From positions 2,790,001-2,854,000 of the forward strand of contig JAGTJL010000003.1 of NCBI GenBank assembly GCA_020746875.1: a stretch of 64,000 nucleotides of DNA. Direction: 5' to 3'. The stretch's first letter is position 1, and every line of letters starts with the position of its first letter. Positions 11,352 through 22,346 of this stretch are shown piece after piece. The DNA is from Rhexocercosporidium sp. MPI-PUGE-AT-0058. Taxonomy: Eukaryota > Ascomycota > Leotiomycetes > Helotiales. Below the pieces are notes generated by a model. That model did no database searches, was not told where the DNA came from, and was given only the letters and a program-made list of their open reading frames with translations. The position numbers were made by a program, and so were the translations under genes.

Positions 11352-12393
11352 TTACGGAAATACCGCACCACACCCAGCGATGAAAAGAGAACTGCCGATG
11401 ACCATATCCGAGTAGCTGATATGAGCACCGTTGATAGGGTTCGTTCCAGTCTCCTGACCAGCATTGCATTTCTACCACGTTAGCATCCTTCCTTCACACC
11501 TTCGAGAAAAAGCAAACCAAAAGAGAAGCATACCGGTGAATCAGTATCGCACTTAAAAGTCGTGGACGCACTATTCCCCGAATCTTTACTCTCCCAGTAC
11601 TCAGCTCCATGGTGAACATAATTCAGAACCGTAGGAGGTATCTGAGGCACGCCATCATTGGTGTGAGTGACTCGGTAGTAATTCGCAATCGGGATCTGAT
11701 TGTTGATATATGACGCCCAAGCTGCGTCTCCGTTGCGAGGCTCGCCGAAAGTGTACATAGCGGAAATAGGTACGCCTTGGCCAATGAGCGAGGAGGCCGC
11801 GATGGCCGCGAGGGCTCCGCCGAGAGAATGACCGGTTGCGATGAGTTTGTATCCAGAGTGAGACGCAAGTTGAGATTTTACGCTGGATGAGATGACTGAT
11901 GCTAGGGAGTTGTAGCCAGCTTGGAATCCCTCGTGGACCTATCTTCTGTCAATATTCATTGGAGATGAAGATGGAGAAAGCGAGGGATGCTTACGAGACA
12001 GCTGGAGCAAGAAGTTCCAGGGGCAGTCAACGGTACCAAGAGAGCATCCAGATCAACATCGAGATCCTTGGGAGACGAAGTCCCCTTGAAAGCAAGGATC
12101 AGTTCTTTGGCTGAATCGTCGCGGAAGAGTGTTGCTCTCGTTTCGGTGCCGCTTGTATCGTTGAAGTACTGGACGACTGATGAGCCGTATGCTGGGGCTG
12201 AACATATTGGAGCATAGGCGGCTGCTGAGAATACTGTATATCTGACAATTTTTTGGTAGAGGGCGGGGGAGACTTGGAAGTGTCAGTGAGGTCTCTGGAA
12301 TCGATGCTTTTTAGACCTACTGGGTGTTTGAGCAACGGTTTGGTGGGCGAGAAAAAATGCAAGCACTGCAGCTTTAGAGAGATTGAACAACAT
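11352..12393 (-). CDS. Secreted class 3 (fungal triacylglycerol) lipase
   Basis: Extracellular serine esterase that hydrolyses triacylglycerols or related esters. Four exons (12393-12321, 12272-11995, 11938-11534, 11471-11352) give 291 residues. The signal peptide is MLFNLSKAAVLAFFLAHQTVA. The nucleophile elbow GHSLGGALAAIAA carries the catalytic Ser. The block ISAMYTFGEPRNGD is the class 3 signature that follows it. The acidic residue is probably the Asp of VTHTNDGVPQIPP, and the His is in NGAHISYSDM near the end, giving a complete triad. The region FKGTSSPRDLDVDLDALLVP matches the oxyanion and lid segment. Cys residues in PGTSCSSC and DSPKCNAG suggest disulfides. All introns have good sites, including CTGAC or CTAAC branches. 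It is transcribed away from the HsbA-like gene at 12916, so the two may share regulation (inference). Confidence 0.9.
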
Positions 12394-12915
12394 GTTTCTC
12401 TGCCTGTAAGATTATTTCCAAGTACTAAATTATGGATGAAGTTGAGAACAAGTAATTAGTCCCCCGGGGAAGTCTTCGAGGGTTTTTGAAGAAGGGGATT
12501 GCAACGAACCTGAATGATAACAAACAGTATCTCAATACCTAGGTCTTTTCTCTTAGAGCGAATTCAAAGTCCCCAGCCAGAGCGGTACAGGGTTAAAAAA
12601 GAGGGGATTTTTAAGCTTTCGGGTAGTTTCCAGTAGTTTGCATTAGTGGTGTGAAGGCTCAATTGCCTTCTGCATTAGTCTGAATATCAGGTTCATGACC
12701 GAGGCATATGGGTCCAACGTCTGATCGTCAAGAGAGAGGGTACCTAGGTTGAGACAGTAGATCAGATGCAAACTGAGCTAGAGACCTCTCCTCCGATCCG
12801 AAATATCGTCCGAACTTCCTGAAAATCAAAGCCCGTTCAAATCTACACTCAATCCTCAACTTTCTCAGCCCTCTGATCGGACATTCTCAATTCTTCCCAA
12901 CCAAACTTCACAAAC
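12394..12915. promoter_or_regulatory. Shared divergent promoter region, lipase and HsbA-like gene
   Basis: These 522 bp separate the start codons of a lipase gene (-) and an HsbA-like gene (+). Any regulator binding here could affect both secreted proteins. The part next to the HsbA ATG is pyrimidine-rich, as in many fungal leaders. I see no specific motif that I can name. Confidence 0.55.
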
Positions 12916-13516
12916 ATGAAGAACTTCTTCACAGCTAGTCTAGCATTTTTATTCGCACTCTCCGCAGCAGCAGACTACAACACCGTAATTACCGACATAA
13001 CCACCGTCGGGAACCTAATCACAGTCCTCGACAATGACACCCTCGCCGTCGTTCCAGGGGTGGCCGGCGTCCCTTTTGCTCTACAAGTTGAAGTCGACGC
13101 CGTGAATCTAGACAATGCCATCCTCGCCGCGACGCGCGATGTAGACGCCTCAGCACCGTTTGGGGAGCCTGGCTCGCTGTCTGTCTCGGGCGCTGTTATC
13201 AACTTGACTTCGAAGGTGCAGAAAGCTTTGGCAGATGTGACGGCTCAGAAAGATGCCTTTGGGGAGCTGAGCCCGATTGTTTTGAGTTCGTTGTATCGTG
13301 AGTATTTCCTGTTGAGAAATGAAAAAGCGACAGGTCGAATTATTACTGATTTTGTTCTTGGTAGAATTGAAGATGGATACGGATGTCTTTGGAAAGGCGG
13401 TTATTGCTAAGCTCGCACTTGTGGAGCAACTTCTTGCTCCTGCGATTATTGCACAGATCGATGGATATTTCAACAGTGCCATCACGGCATATGGTGGCAA
13501 AGGTATACTACCCTGA
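12916..13516 (+). CDS. Second HsbA-family secreted protein
   Basis: Two exons (12916-13297 and 13365-13516) give 177 residues of the HsbA/galactomannoprotein family. The intron has donor GTGAGT and acceptor GTAG. The signal peptide is MKNFFTASLAFLFALSAAA. The body repeats the family layout: YNTVITDITTVGNLITVLDN, then VDAVNLDNAILAATRDV, SGAVINLTSKVQKALADVTAQKDAF, and after the splice VIAKLALVEQLLAPAIIAQI. The second half aligns by eye with the first HsbA-like protein of the window (..ALDVTAQKDAF.. against ..DLLVTKKGAF..), so the pair may be diverged duplicates. The C-terminus GGKGILP is short, and a further intron near 13500 cannot be excluded. It faces away from the lipase. Confidence 0.8.
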
Positions 13517-15656
13517 CTTCTCATGTTGCTCAAGCTCTAATGGAGGACGATAGCCACATAGACGGTGACTGGTGAGGGGTTGTGGGCGAGTTAAGCGAGT
13601 AAAGCTGGTCGTGAAACGGAGTTTTGATCAGTGGTCAAACCACGAAGAGAGGGGGTCACATTCAAATATGATTTGGCTCATCTGTATTCTCTGGTGATTT
13701 CCTCGTATAAAGTTTGAAAAACAGCTCGCTTAGTCTCCAGGAAGTTGTGGGTGGAATACTTCACCTAGCCTTTCCCCATTTCCACAAAGCAACACCTAAA
13801 CACATGCAATTGAAGACTGATTCACTGTATAGTATAGGAGACCTACGAGAACTGAGCAGGCCGAAATAAAGTATTAATTGAACTTCAAAGCTGTTCTTGG
13901 TGGGTCATGTTGAGCGAGCGCGGACCAAACTTGCTGATTCGTGCAAGTGCAAGTGGATCTCTGCGACAGTAATTACAGGGTCTAATTAATTACTGTCTTT
14001 CTTTATTGCTCCACATGACTTATAGCGACGTTCTACCCTATCATAGAGACTCAACTTACCCATATTTCCAATCTAATAAACTTCCCAAGAATCGAAATGG
14101 CAATATGCCCGGTTGTATATTCTACTCAGTGTGGGGTTGGTTGATGATGGCGGGGCATCTTGCTTCGAGAAGGCCACTGAATCAAAAGTCTGTGCATGTC
14201 TCTCCGGCGGGAAATTAACTGGCTGATTCTGACAAGCGAGAACACTCAACCTTAGGTAAATACTGCTTTAATTATTGACAATACAAATTCCAAAAGCCGT
14301 AAAAATCTGGAAATAACTTTAGGAATAGTGGAATAACCACCTCAGATGATGTCCAAGTGATTTAATAATAATAAATGTTGGTATAATTGCAGTTTTGTCG
14401 GACTTGCACATTCTGTCAAAATCGGCCACATAATTCACCGCCGGAGAGGCATGTGAATCGGCTTCACGTTCTTTCGCTTCCGCTGGTCAAACTAGCCCTC
14501 TTTTAGTAACCAGAAACTTAATATCATTGTCAGATAGCTCAGTTAAACAGACTATAACATACAACTCTACCGCAGAATACACATCTGAGGTTCTCTCCGG
14601 GCTCAAATCGCTGCATACCTCCACTTAGGAACTCGATCCTCACTTGGCATGAGTCTTCCTGCGAAGAAGATTTATATAAGAACTGAGAGATGTGGATTGT
14701 GCTGTTCGCAGCTTCCGTGGAGTGGCGAGTCAGACCTCAATTTATAGGATCTCGATGTTCGAGCAGGTATAAATTAAATATATTATCCAGTCGCTGTTTC
14801 TTTTTGACTCCTCAACAGTATTCTGCTTGGAACCAAGTGATGAAAATACCATCGAGATCATTAGGACTACTAACTTGTCAAACATCCACCACCAGTAGAT
14901 TAATGTTATTTGTTTTTAAGACGGAAAAGTTCTCCCCGTTCCGAAAGGGAGTATTATCACGTCAAGTAATTTTTGCATTGGTATTGGCCTAGGAAGCGAC
15001 AAAAGAGAAAGATAAATATTGCACAGTACTTGATCATGTGGGAATCTTTGTCATACGCTACATACTTCTGTTTTTTCCCCTCATACTACCAAGCTGTCTT
15101 CCCACCATATTTTATTTTTATCCAATCCGATTTTGTTGTACTTCTGTTATAGCCACGGACATCTTTAAACGAAAATTCATCAAGATTTAGAACGTATTGT
15201 CATTACTAGGTCACATCTGATCAAATCTGATCTGCGACAATTTGAGTCACTAGAGTCTAGTCTCGTGCATTAGGATGTCTTGAATTTGAAAAGGGTCCAC
15301 ATTGCGTTTGAATGCCGAGCATTGACATAGGAATAGTAGAAGCAAATACCCTTCCATGATGGGCGTGTTCTATCCTTGGTGCGGGCTGTCTGGTGAAATT
15401 CTTGTGCCAAGGTGAATTCTGCTAAAGTTGCCTATGAAGCCCACTTGCTCTTCTCGAAAGATGAAAGCCAGTTCGAAAAATTGTTCCGGACTCACGACGA
15501 TAAATAGCGCGCTTGAGGACGCAGTACGTTGTGGAAGATATATTATATTTCAAAAGATGGACGAAAAAGCATTGAGGTAGAAAAAATCAGGTGTTCCATT
15601 ATCATGTCAAAAGCTCATCAAGTCATAAATACCACAACATCCTACGATGAATCCTC
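13517..15656. other. AT-rich gene-free region
   Basis: A 2.1-kb stretch, visibly AT-rich (especially 14000-15200), with only short frames. It lies between the HsbA-like gene and the transposon-broken membrane-protein gene. It may be old decayed DNA, but no transposon protein, terminal repeat or RNA gene is recognisable. Confidence 0.45.
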
Positions 15657-17148
15657 TCAATCCTCTTGAACGGTCACGATTCCCACCTGACTCAAGAAAC
15701 TGGCCGCCGGAATGATAGGCGACATAGGAGGACTAACAGGACTGACAATATCTACGTCATCCTCTTCTCTACTGTTGTCCATATTCGAAGGAAGCGTCAC
15801 GAGGGTGGGCTGTCTCGTAGCAGGTGGCGTTGGTGCCAATGTCGGTTCCGAAGAAGTCGTAACAATTGTGCCCTGCTTCTTCATCACTGTAGCCGATCCA
15901 TCATCAAGCGTAGAGGTGTGGGCAACCGGTCTCCCGGAAACGGTTGGGTGCCATTCGTCCCACTTTGAGGGAAATGAGATCTCGTCTCCGTGCTCGGTTA
16001 GTGGGATTTCATCTGCACATCGAACCCAATTGCCCATGCCTGCTTCTTCATATGCCATTCTCTGGAGCTGCAACGCCGAGTCGAGTTTCCAGCACATTTT
16101 GTGGAACGTGCCACGGTTGAGCTTGGTTTGGATCCAACCAACGACTGTTTCGAGCCAAAGACTAGCGATGATGGCGAGACCGCCAAATCCTGCGATGAGA
16201 CTCAGAGAAAGGATGGAGAAGGATTGGTAGGCTTTGTCGCGCATGATGTAGTTGTTACAAAACCATTGCAGTTCGGTGTCGTTGGCTGCAGAGTTTGCAG
16301 TATATTGTGCATAGACTCCTGGTGGCCCGGTGGCTCGTTCGGCGACATAGCGTTGGATGATGTTCATGCCTGTTGCAAACCAGTTGGTAACTTCTAGCTC
16401 CCATTGATTGGGTGGGAGATTGCTGGACATGAAGCTCGAGGTTGAGTCGCTAGCCAATAGAGGGGCATGAAAGTACGGAATCGTGTTCTAAGCTTTGTTA
16501 AAGGGAGTAATTCTTCGGGAGAAAACTACTTACGCGCAATTCAGCGTTGAGAGCAGAAATCATAATGATATTCACTTCTTGTACCTGGTGGTCCGTATCC
16601 AGTATCTCTGCAGTGTAGTTGTCAAAATCATGTCCAAGCGATCCGAAGTCCAGGAGCGGAGTGCATCGTTTTTCGGAATCCAGGGGTCGGTTAGGATTGC
16701 AGAATTGAAGTTGTTCGGCGCATCCAAGGACATTGAGCGGCTTGTCCATAGCGTAAACTGTCACGTTATGTGCCGGAAATCCAGGATCCTTTACGGAGAT
16801 GTGCCGCTCTTGATGCGACGGGAGTCAAAGATCGTCACTTGGCTCGATACTAACACCAGTAGATGAGGCAAACACAAGCTCTACGGTGCTATTAGGTGCA
16901 CACACCTCGGGGATTGGCGTGAACCCCATTTGAGGTTTCCTTGGAATTCCGGGGACAACACTAAATGTAAAATAAGAATGCTTCTATATTTAATATAAAT
17001 GAGATACTCACAAGACTGAGTAAACAGGCGCTCCTGATTGAATGTTATATCCCAGTTGCAAGTCTTTGTAGTCTGAATGAATGTAGGTAGCGTTCGGTAT
17101 ACTGCCGTACAAAGGTAGACTCGAGTTCATGATGTTGTTTATACCATA

Positions 17149-17200
17149 ACGTCTAGCCCCACCATTCCGACCACCCCTAGTTTCCGGACACCTCGCTTAA
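17149..17200. repeat. Left terminal inverted repeat of the Fot1/pogo element
   Basis: 52 bp beginning ACGTCTAGCCCC and ending GCTTAA. It is the exact reverse complement of 18930-18981. A TA target duplication lies just outside. Confidence 0.95.
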
Positions 17201-17296
17201 CCTCACCGCCCCTCGTACCTACCTACTTAAATAATTATTAATTCTTTTAATTCTTAATCAATTCTTTTGAAATTTAAAATTTAGATTATCTTAATC

Positions 17297-18913
17297 ATAA
17301 AGCGTCAATATACGGAAGCTAATATTCAGAGCGCCCTTAAGGAGATAGTAAATGGCAAGTCTACGCGAAAGGCATCGCTAGAGTGAGGGATTCTAAAGTC
17401 TACCCTTTATGATCGTGCTACGACCGCATTATCGCACCAAGAAGCTGCTAGCTATTTGCAAAGGCTACCTACGGTACTAAAGGACAAATTGACTAATTGG
17501 GTACTTACTCAAGAGTCTATTGGCCGTAGAGTTACGTATACACAAATCAAGAGTTTCGCTTAACGGCTTTTGGCTCTTTAAGGAGATTATAAACCACTCG
17601 GACAGCACTGAATAGAGCGATTTTTAGCTTAAAATCTTATTCTTAAGACTAAAAAGCAAATCTACGTTGATTTTATACGTATTAATAATGCTTGCTCTAA
17701 AGTTATTAAGCCTTAATTTTAAAAATTTGACGTCCCGGCTATTAAAGCGATTCCAGCTAGCCAACGATAGAATATGGACGAAACTAATATTATAAAAGGT
17801 TACGGTTTAAATGGACTAGTTGTAGGCTATGCTAAAAAGCGTAAGGTTTAAGGGAAACAGCTAGGTTCACGTGCTTAAACGTTAATCATTGAATGTATTT
17901 GTGTATCTGGAGTTTTTATAGCTCCGGCTATAATTTATAAAGAAAAGACGGTCTAACAACAGTGGTTTCCGTCTTAATTAGACAAATTCAGTAATTGGCA
18001 CTTTACTGCTACAGAAAATGGGTGGACCACTAATAAGACGGCTCTTAAATGGCTAGAAAAGGTATTTATTCCTTAAACGAAACCACGCAATCCTTTAGTA
18101 AGACTCCTTATTTTAGACGGCTACGGGAGCCATAAGACTACGGATTTCCTTTGGAGGTGCCTTAAGCATAATATTTACGTTTTATTCTTATTTTCACACA
18201 CGTTACACGTTTTATAACCTTTGAATTTGACGATTTTCTCTTCCCTTAAGCGTGCGTACTAAAAAGAGTTATACAACTTGAGTTCTTTACTTAATTTTAT
18301 TTCAATTGGCAAACGCAATTTCCTTTTTTACTATTAAAAAGCACGTCAAGAAAGTCTTACGGCTTTTAATATTAAAGCCGGTTAGAGGACTACTAGATTA
18401 TGGCCGGTATTTATGGCAAAACCTCTTATAAGTCGATTACTATTAGAAAATAGTAATAAATCGACAGCCACGCTTTTTCCAGACTCTTAGAAGGAAGTAA
18501 CGCTACTTTTAGAGGTTTCTAATAACTTACTTAATCTCTGTACTCCAAAAACTAAGAAAGATCTTCATTTATAGCTCCGTAACTTAGCTTCCGGATCATA
18601 TGACTACCTTTCGGAGAAGCGTTTACGTGTTAGGAAGATTGCAAAGATAATTAATGAAAAGGACTATAAATTAGGAAAGGTAAAGATGAAGATTCAAGAG
18701 TTAGAAGAGAGATTAAAGTAATTAAAGCTAAAGAAAAGGAGGAAAGTACAAACTAGTCCAAATTTTAAGTTTATGACGACACGTGCTATTTTGAGGCTTA
18801 AATCGTAGCTAGAGATCGCCAAATTGTACTTATAGAATCAGAATCTAAAAGAGATTTAAATTCTATAGTTTCTTATATAGAAGTTAAAGAAATATAGAGT
18901 TATTAAGCCTTAA
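17297..18913 (+). pseudogene. Fot1/pogo DDE transposase relic
   Basis: One frame runs 538 codons from an ATA (probably a mutated ATG) at 17297 to a TAA at 18911. It has no frameshift but about 25 internal stops, 23 of them TAA or TAG, the codons made from CAA/CAG by C-to-T change. The protein is still readable: YTEANIQSALKEIVNGKSTR at the N-terminal DNA-binding part, NMDE (first catalytic Asp), ENGWTTNKTALKWLEKVF, LLILDGYGSHKT (second Asp; usually DGHGSH), and PLNLTIFSSLKRAY (usually PLDVGVFSPLK). The third catalytic Asp has become Asn, and the preceding Gln is a stop. A coiled-coil-like, Lys/Glu-rich C-terminus follows. The protein cannot be functional. Confidence 0.9.
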
Positions 18914-18929
18914 ATAAGAAGTGGTAGAA

Positions 18930-18981
18930 TTAAGCGAGGTGTCCGGAAACTAGGGGTGGTCGGAATGGTGGGGCTAGACGT
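18930..18981. repeat. Right terminal inverted repeat of the Fot1/pogo element
   Basis: 52 bp, the exact reverse complement of the left repeat at 17149-17200, followed by the second TA of the target duplication. Confidence 0.95.
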
Positions 18982-20125
18982 TAGTAAGCTGCCGTATAAT
19001 TGAAGCCTCGGCCATCTATGAAAGATTCTCCGCTCTTGACGTAGCCATCAGTCGCTAATGGGGAACAAGTGGTCACCTTTCGAAATGAGACTAGAGGAAG
19101 TTAATTAAGTGATCTGTTGAACCTGAATCCAATGACTTTGAAATATATTAAGAACCGTTGGCGAGATGCCCGAAAAGCACTTTGGCCGCAGAACTCTTGG
19201 AATAATGTTGAAGAAAAGAGAACAGAATTGACAGCGTACCTCTATCTTTGGGCTTGGAATTGATACCGAAGTCAAGAGCCGAATCAAGAAGTGTACTATC
19301 AAGTCGCATAGCAGTATTTGGACCCCCAAGACAAATGTCGGCAGAAAACGGGCAGGTCGCGTTGTTCCATGATATGTACGGTATCGATCGCTGTTTGAAC
19401 AGGTTGCACTCCGGGGAAGATTGGTAGCCACTGAGACAGTCGCGGACGTACGCCCTGCTCTGATCTGCATTGATGCGCAAATGCTCATTGAATCTAGTTA
19501 TTTGGGTAAAGTCATTTGACATATCTGGTTCCAATCCCCTACTCAAAAGTAATCCGTGACGTAGCAGGATTCTCAAGAAAGACAAGAATGAAGTAATGGG
19601 AGGCTGGGGTTAGCAAACTTACCAGATACCACAGTTTGGACTTCGAACAAGAACTTCGTCACTGGTAGTAGCAACTCTTGAAGAAAGGACAGATGCAGCG
19701 CCAAACATCATCAAATATACCAAGCCAAGAACAACGATACTGATGGTTTTTCTGAAGCTGCCGACGGATTGAGAGCGCCACGCCCATGAGATTTTGGTCA
19801 ATTGCCAGACAGTCGCAAGAGCGGATCCATGATTACGCAGAGTGGTTTGCTGTTGGAAATGCATGCCATGCCGAGGCTTGCGAGTTGCCCTCAATTGGTG
19901 TATGAAGAAGGAGAGCATGCCCCAAGATTGGCTTGCAGCAATGGAGACGAACAATGCGAGTGCTGCGACCAGAATCGTTCCGTTCTGCTTGGTGAGAGTG
20001 AGGGTTCGTCCTTCGGATGAACCCTTGACCCAGTTCACCCAGACACCCTGCGAAAGTTAGATTCAAGTCACTATTCTTTCTCGTGGACTACGAACAAGAT
20101 AGACATTCAGGTCGGTTGTCGACAT

Positions 20126-21367
20126 CGTGAAGATACCGATTCAAACTATGATATTTCAGGATCAAGTCGAGCAAGTAGAAGTAATTCTTCCCTCTCAAAA
20201 AACATAGATTGAGAGTTGATTTGAGATGAGGAGTTTGACCTAGGAGACAACAACCAGGTATTGTAAGACGGACTGCCGCTCTTATACATAAAACTAACAG
20301 CAGGAAACTATTCTCGACTCCTGATAAATCTTCACAATCATATTCACAGAAAATTTGGGGGCACATCTTTTGATGTTCTTGTGACGGGGAGGCCAGTGTT
20401 TCAATCATGATTGAAGCAAGCCCAAAATCAACTTGGGTCTCTTGTCCATAGTTGAAGCTGTAGGGCTTTTCTCATAGAAGAAGTCCAGCCCGACAATCAG
20501 TCAGAAAGGCTGCAGTCTTTCGGCACTTCGACCCCAAATACAGTGTGTTCGTCGAGTATCGCTGGCTTAATCATCGTCGTGCATGCGTGGGCGCGGTAAG
20601 CCGCGCAATAGCAAGAATGATATGGTTGCCGCTGAAGCGTTTCTCACGTAACCTGCATAGCTACAGATCAGACGGCCCCCAGGAAGAAAACCGACGTCTG
20701 CATCGGAACAACCATTGGGGTGGGTTTAATGCCACCTCCTTGATTCGGTACCAAGAGACGTTCAACTGCATAGTACAGGAGCAAGGTACCCGAGTCCAGA
20801 TAGTCTCACCTAATCAAACATGATATTGTAGCGATTCTGAGGTGCTGGACGTCGGACGATGATATCTCAAGTTCTGTCGAACGGCCCCCGCCCTTCGTAG
20901 GTAGGTTGAGAATTACTTTAACTAAGCAATGGTGCCATAGCTGCAAGTTCCAATTGGTATGCTTGTGGACAAAGGTGGCATGAAAGAGCCGCAAGGGGCG
21001 AAGTAATTAAAAAGGAACTGTTATCCAAACCCACAATGTACTCTCAGCGTCACCAAAGGCTGGTGGTGATGATGATGAGAGGAAATGAAGGAAGGTGTTA
21101 GTAGTTCAGGACATCAAAATAGAGTGTGGTTAGTCAGCAGGCGACAAAGATAAGCGATAAGACACACCCAGGAGGAAATGCCAGGCCAATGTAACCACTC
21201 CACTCCACCTGGTTACATCATGACTTCTGGTCAACTAAAGAACGAGAGAAACCAGAGCCCACTGGGTATTGTGCTACCCGCCATGGACAACTTGCAATGG
21301 CCCACGACCTGCCCTGCTTGTAGAAAAGTGCAATTTAATTCTCTCGACCACCCCGACGAAACCAGTC
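20126..21367. other. Intergenic region upstream of the aldo/keto reductase relic
   Basis: A 1.2-kb stretch between the start of the membrane-protein relic (-) and the aldo/keto reductase relic (+). Open frames here are short and have no recognisable domain. A TGG/TGA-rich purine patch lies near 21060-21095. Confidence 0.4.
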
Positions 21368-22346
21368 ATGGCAGCCAAACTCTCTATCACCGATCTCCTT
21401 GCCGTCCCCAACTCCTCGATCAAGATCCCCGCCTTGGGTTTGGGGTCTATCAATCTCCAAACAGCCAATGCCTTAACTCCTGCTTGACAGCCCTCAAAGC
21501 CGGATATAGGCACATCGATTCAGCACAGTAAGATTTCCTGTCCTTCCCAAGCCACAAACCTCAGCTAACACCATGCACAGGTACTATGCCAATGAGAAGA
21601 AAGTTGGAGAAGCCGTCCACCAATCAGGCATACCTCGATCTGACATCTTCATCACTACCAAGATCATGACTGCTGCGGGAAGTTTGGATAAGACGTAGGA
21701 GAAATTGGTTGAAAGTGTTGACAAAATTGACGGCAAGGATGGCTATGTTGACCTCTTTTTGATACACACTCCCAGTGGGGGCTCCAATAATAGAAAGGAG
21801 ATGTACTTGGCACTGGAGAAGCTCTTGGAAAGCGGCAAGACAAAAGCGATCGGGGTCAGCAATTGGGGGATTGGACATATCGAAGAGCTGAAGGGCGTTG
21901 CGAAGGTCTACCCACCGCACGTCAACCAAATCGAGGTATGTGTTCTAGGGAAGATTCTTGCATTGAAACCCCTAATGGCCCAAAGGGTAAAACTAACTGT
22001 CATGTAGCTCCATCCCTTCTCCCAACAGCGAGAAATTGTGGACTTCTGCCACAGGAATGGCATCATCGTAGAGGCGTACTGCCCTCTCGTCCGGAACCAG
22101 AAAGCCAACGACCCGACCCTCACGACCATTGCCAAGGCACATAACAAGACAGTCAGCCATGTGCTGATCCGATACTGCCTGCAGAAGAATTGGGTCCCGT
22201 TACCAAAGAGCGATACACCATCCCGGATTATCGAGAATGCCAATGTATATGACTTTGAGCTCTCCAAAGAGGAGATGAAGACAATGGACGACCTGAATCA
22301 AGGAAGCAAGGGGGCTATTGTTCAGGCCGTCAGCAATACGCTGTAG
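21368..22346 (+). pseudogene. Aldo/keto reductase, broken by a frameshift and a nonsense codon
   Basis: NAD(P)H-dependent oxidoreductase family. Exons run from ATG 21368 (MAAKLSITDLLAVPNSS) with introns of about 52 bp (after HIDSA) and 72 bp (after HVNQIE), both with good sites. Family residues are all visible: HIDSAQYYANE (Asp and Tyr of the tetrad), ITTKIM (Lys), LFLIHTPSGG (His), AIGVSNWGIGHIEEL and GIIVEAYCPL, and VPLPKSDTPSRIIEN (cofactor phosphate binding). Two lesions exist. Near 21437 a one-base deletion shifts IPALGLG out of the frame that continues as GVYQSPNSQCLNSCLTALKAGY. At 21696-21698 an in-frame TAG interrupts SLDKT and EKLVESV. The rest of about 285 residues is well kept, so loss looks recent or is partly sequencing error. 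Confidence 0.82.

Larger units (their letters stand above)
17149..18981 (+). mobile_element. Fot1/pogo-type (Tc1/mariner superfamily) DNA transposon, RIP-damaged
   Basis: The element is 1,833 bp, flanked by a TA duplication (17147-17148 and 18982-18983), the target site of the superfamily. Its ends are perfect 52-bp inverted repeats. Inside is one long relic of a DDE transposase on the + strand. It sits within an exon of a membrane-protein gene and in the opposite direction. The interior is AT-rich and the ends are not. Bases immediately inside the two repeats differ at 6 of 10 positions, all by C/T or G/A transitions, which is what repeat-induced point mutation leaves. Confidence 0.93.
15657..20125 (-). 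pseudogene. Multi-pass membrane protein gene, broken by a transposon and a nonsense codon
   Basis: Reads leftward from ATG 20125 (short first exon starting MSTTDLNVYL) through exons encoding GTILVAALALFVSIAAS and SIVVLGLVYLMMFGAASV (membrane segments), a Cys-containing presumably extracellular part, and a final exon with LSLSLIAGFGGLAIIASLWLE and a 120-residue Ser/Thr/Pro-rich tail ending VTVQED. I recognise the layout as a conserved but unnamed fungal membrane-protein family. Introns have good sites (for example 16537-16457, GTAAGT to TTAG). Two lesions are seen. A 1,833-bp Fot1/pogo element sits inside an exon, and removing it with one TA copy brings the codons back into frame (FNYTAAY before, GINNIMNSSLP after). 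Separately, an in-frame TGA lies at 16827-16825 with no plausible intron around it. Function is unknown. Confidence 0.8.
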
